Below, in pieces: positions 62,961-64,000 of a stretch of DNA of 64,000 nucleotides; position 1 is the first letter of the stretch, and each line of letters opens with the position of its first letter. The DNA is from Desulfobacula sp. (GTDB lineage: Bacteria > Desulfobacterota > Desulfobacteria > Desulfobacterales > Desulfobacteraceae), in NCBI RefSeq assembly GCF_014237455.1, contig NZ_JABZFL010000004.1:1-64000 (forward strand), in the 5' to 3' direction. The translations under genes and the position numbers were made by a program. The notes beneath the pieces are model-generated. The model did not search any database, was not told the origin of the DNA, and saw only the letters and a program-made list of their open reading frames with translations.

Positions 62961-64000
62961 CTATTCCTTTATATTTTTAATCATTTCAGATATCAGGAAT
63001 TGTGCTTTTTTAAATTTGTATTCCATTATATATTGATGTAATTCATCTATATATTTATCATTTTTTTCAGACCAGGAGAAATTCATTGCTTCCTTTATAA
63101 TCTCCTCACTGGGTTTAGGTTCACGGTTCAAAATATAAGGTTCCAGCTTTAATAATAATTGCATTAAAAAATCAGGTCTGCCTGCCTCCTTTTTATCGAC
63201 TTCAATCTCCCTATCCGCTGTTGAAATTACTATAACTTTTATGGAGTCAATAACTATTTTGAGAGCGTTGTTGAACTTTTTTAATATAGTGATTACTTCT
63301 GAATCTTTTTCAAATTCCATATGAGTTTCCAGCTCCAGTGCGGCCTGCGATAAATCATTTGCACCTATACTTCCTGCAAGACCTTTGATGGCATGGATCA
63401 AGTTTAAAACAGTTTTTTCTTCCTTTGTTTCAACAGCTTTTTTTATTGTAATAGCTGCATCAGCATACTCGTCATAAAATTGAATTAAAATTTTCTTATA
63501 AAGCGTTTCTTTACCAAGGGTTCTGGATAAGCCTTTTTTTATATCTATCCCTGGCATATTCTTGAAAAAATTTATTTTATTTCTTTTCTGTCCCAACTCT
63601 TTTTCTACAGACCAGGGGTTTAAAAGACTACTATCCTGTGGTTTAACCCAGGTCAAAAGAGCAGAAAAAAGTTCGTCAGGATCAATGGGTTTGGTTATAT
63701 GCTGTACCATTCCTGCTTCTAAACTTTTTTTCTTGTCACTGGCCATGGCATGGGCTGTCATTGCAATGATGGGGATCTTTTTCAATCTATTATTTTTCAA
63801 AATCAGTTTTGTCGCCTCATAACCATCCATTACAGGCATCTGGATGTCCATCAGAACGACATCAAATAATTGACTGGTAACCATGCCCACTGCTTTTTGA
63901 CCGTCATCGGCAATGGTTACAATAAAGCCTGTTTCTTCAAGAATCTCCCTGGCCAATAACTGATTGATTTTATTGTCTTCGACCACAAGTATGTGGGCTC
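62961..64000 (-). CDS. Hybrid kinase C-terminal part: receiver plus HPt domain (partial)
   Basis: The gene runs off the window end, and its N-terminus is missing. The visible part starts in a receiver domain (AHILVVEDNKINQLLAREILEETG, phospho-acceptor in VLMDIQMPVMDGYEAT) and carries an HPt domain with the phosphorylatable His in HAIKGLAGSIGAN. The arrangement REC-HPt at the end fits a hybrid sensor kinase. It would pass phosphate to the receiver of the downstream cyclase (2 bp away). No start is claimed. Confidence 0.85.
   Translation of the reverse strand, partial: AHILVVEDNKINQLLAREILEETGFIVTIADDGQKAVGMVTSQLFDVVLMDIQMPVMDGYEATKLILKNNRLKKIPIIAMTAHAMASDKKKSLEAGMVQHITKPIDPDELFSALLTWVKPQDSSLLNPWSVEKELGQKRNKINFFKNMPGIDIKKGLSRTLGKETLYKKILIQFYDEYADAAITIKKAVETKEEKTVLNLIHAIKGLAGSIGANDLSQAALELETHMEFEKDSEVITILKKFNNALKIVIDSIKVIVISTADREIEVDKKEAGRPDFLMQLLLKLEPYILNREPKPSEEIIKEAMNFSWSEKNDKYIDELHQYIMEYKFKKAQFLISEMIKNIKE

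Noticed and set aside
1-64000. CRISPR array or tRNA-Sec gene
   Set aside because: I saw no regularly spaced repeats and no long-variable-arm tRNA with a UCA anticodon. selC must lie elsewhere.

Overview
This AT-rich window of a Gram-negative bacterial chromosome looks like it comes from a strictly anaerobic Desulfobacterota lineage (Desulfobacteraceae-like, an inference). The signs are a selenocysteine economy (selB, a HesB/IscA-like selenoprotein with an in-frame UGA, maturation genes for selenium-dependent molybdenum hydroxylases), a citramalate route to isoleucine, full LPS assembly genes, a nickel-pincer cofactor gene (larB), and PilZ, cyclase and HPt signalling proteins.

Layout. 0-1.5 kb: an IS1380-type transposase. 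1.5-4.5 kb (minus): a cNMP-binding/PilZ protein, a GAF protein, a universal stress protein and an exported DOMON protein. 4.8-7.3 kb: yqeC-xdhC-mocA, a tightly packed molybdenum-hydroxylase maturation operon. 7.2-12.3 kb: yjbQ, a Cys-rich unknown, an ABM-like protein, an alien-looking lysA, a frameshifted higB with higA, tRNA-Arg, a frameshifted periplasmic cyclophilin and tRNA-His. 12.4-16.8 kb: a small membrane protein, selB, hemW and a radical SAM protein. 17-32.2 kb: a surface-glycan/LPS block (lpxK, kdsB, waaA, HAD phosphatase, two nucleotidyltransferases, two CDP-glycerol-type transferases, GT2, O-antigen ligase, LpxL-like acyltransferase, Kdo-kinase-like protein, heptosyltransferase, lptF/lptG).

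32.2-37 kb: thiamine pyrophosphokinase, the selenoprotein, galE, an ATP-grasp protein, an unknown, a lipoprotein frame with an early in-frame TGA, and an IS1634-type remnant. 37.3-43 kb: a branched-chain amino-acid ABC transporter with two binding proteins. 43.4-46.5 kb: birA-bioY-bioM-bioN, a biotin-uptake operon with a BirA-type operator over the birA start codon. 46.6-52.3 kb: a tandem ribbon-helix-helix protein, a GldA/F/G-like ABC system with a DUF4340 protein, and plsC. 52.4-53.5 kb: an orphan ParD-like antitoxin and a small membrane protein flanked by attC-like inverted repeats. 53.6-56.2 kb: cmoA-cmoB and larB. 56.2-61.9 kb: ilvB-ilvN-cimA-leuA, preceded by a classical leader-peptide attenuator not covered by any long reading frame. 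61.9-64 kb: a REC-cyclase and the C-terminal part of a hybrid kinase with an HPt domain, cut by the window end.

The main discoveries are the UGA-containing HesB-like gene with a bacterial SECIS-like hairpin, the branched-chain amino-acid attenuator, the BirA operator, two genes that appear to start at ATT and ATA, and a cluster of single-base lesions (higB, cyclophilin, lipoprotein). I found no CRISPR array and no tRNA-Sec.
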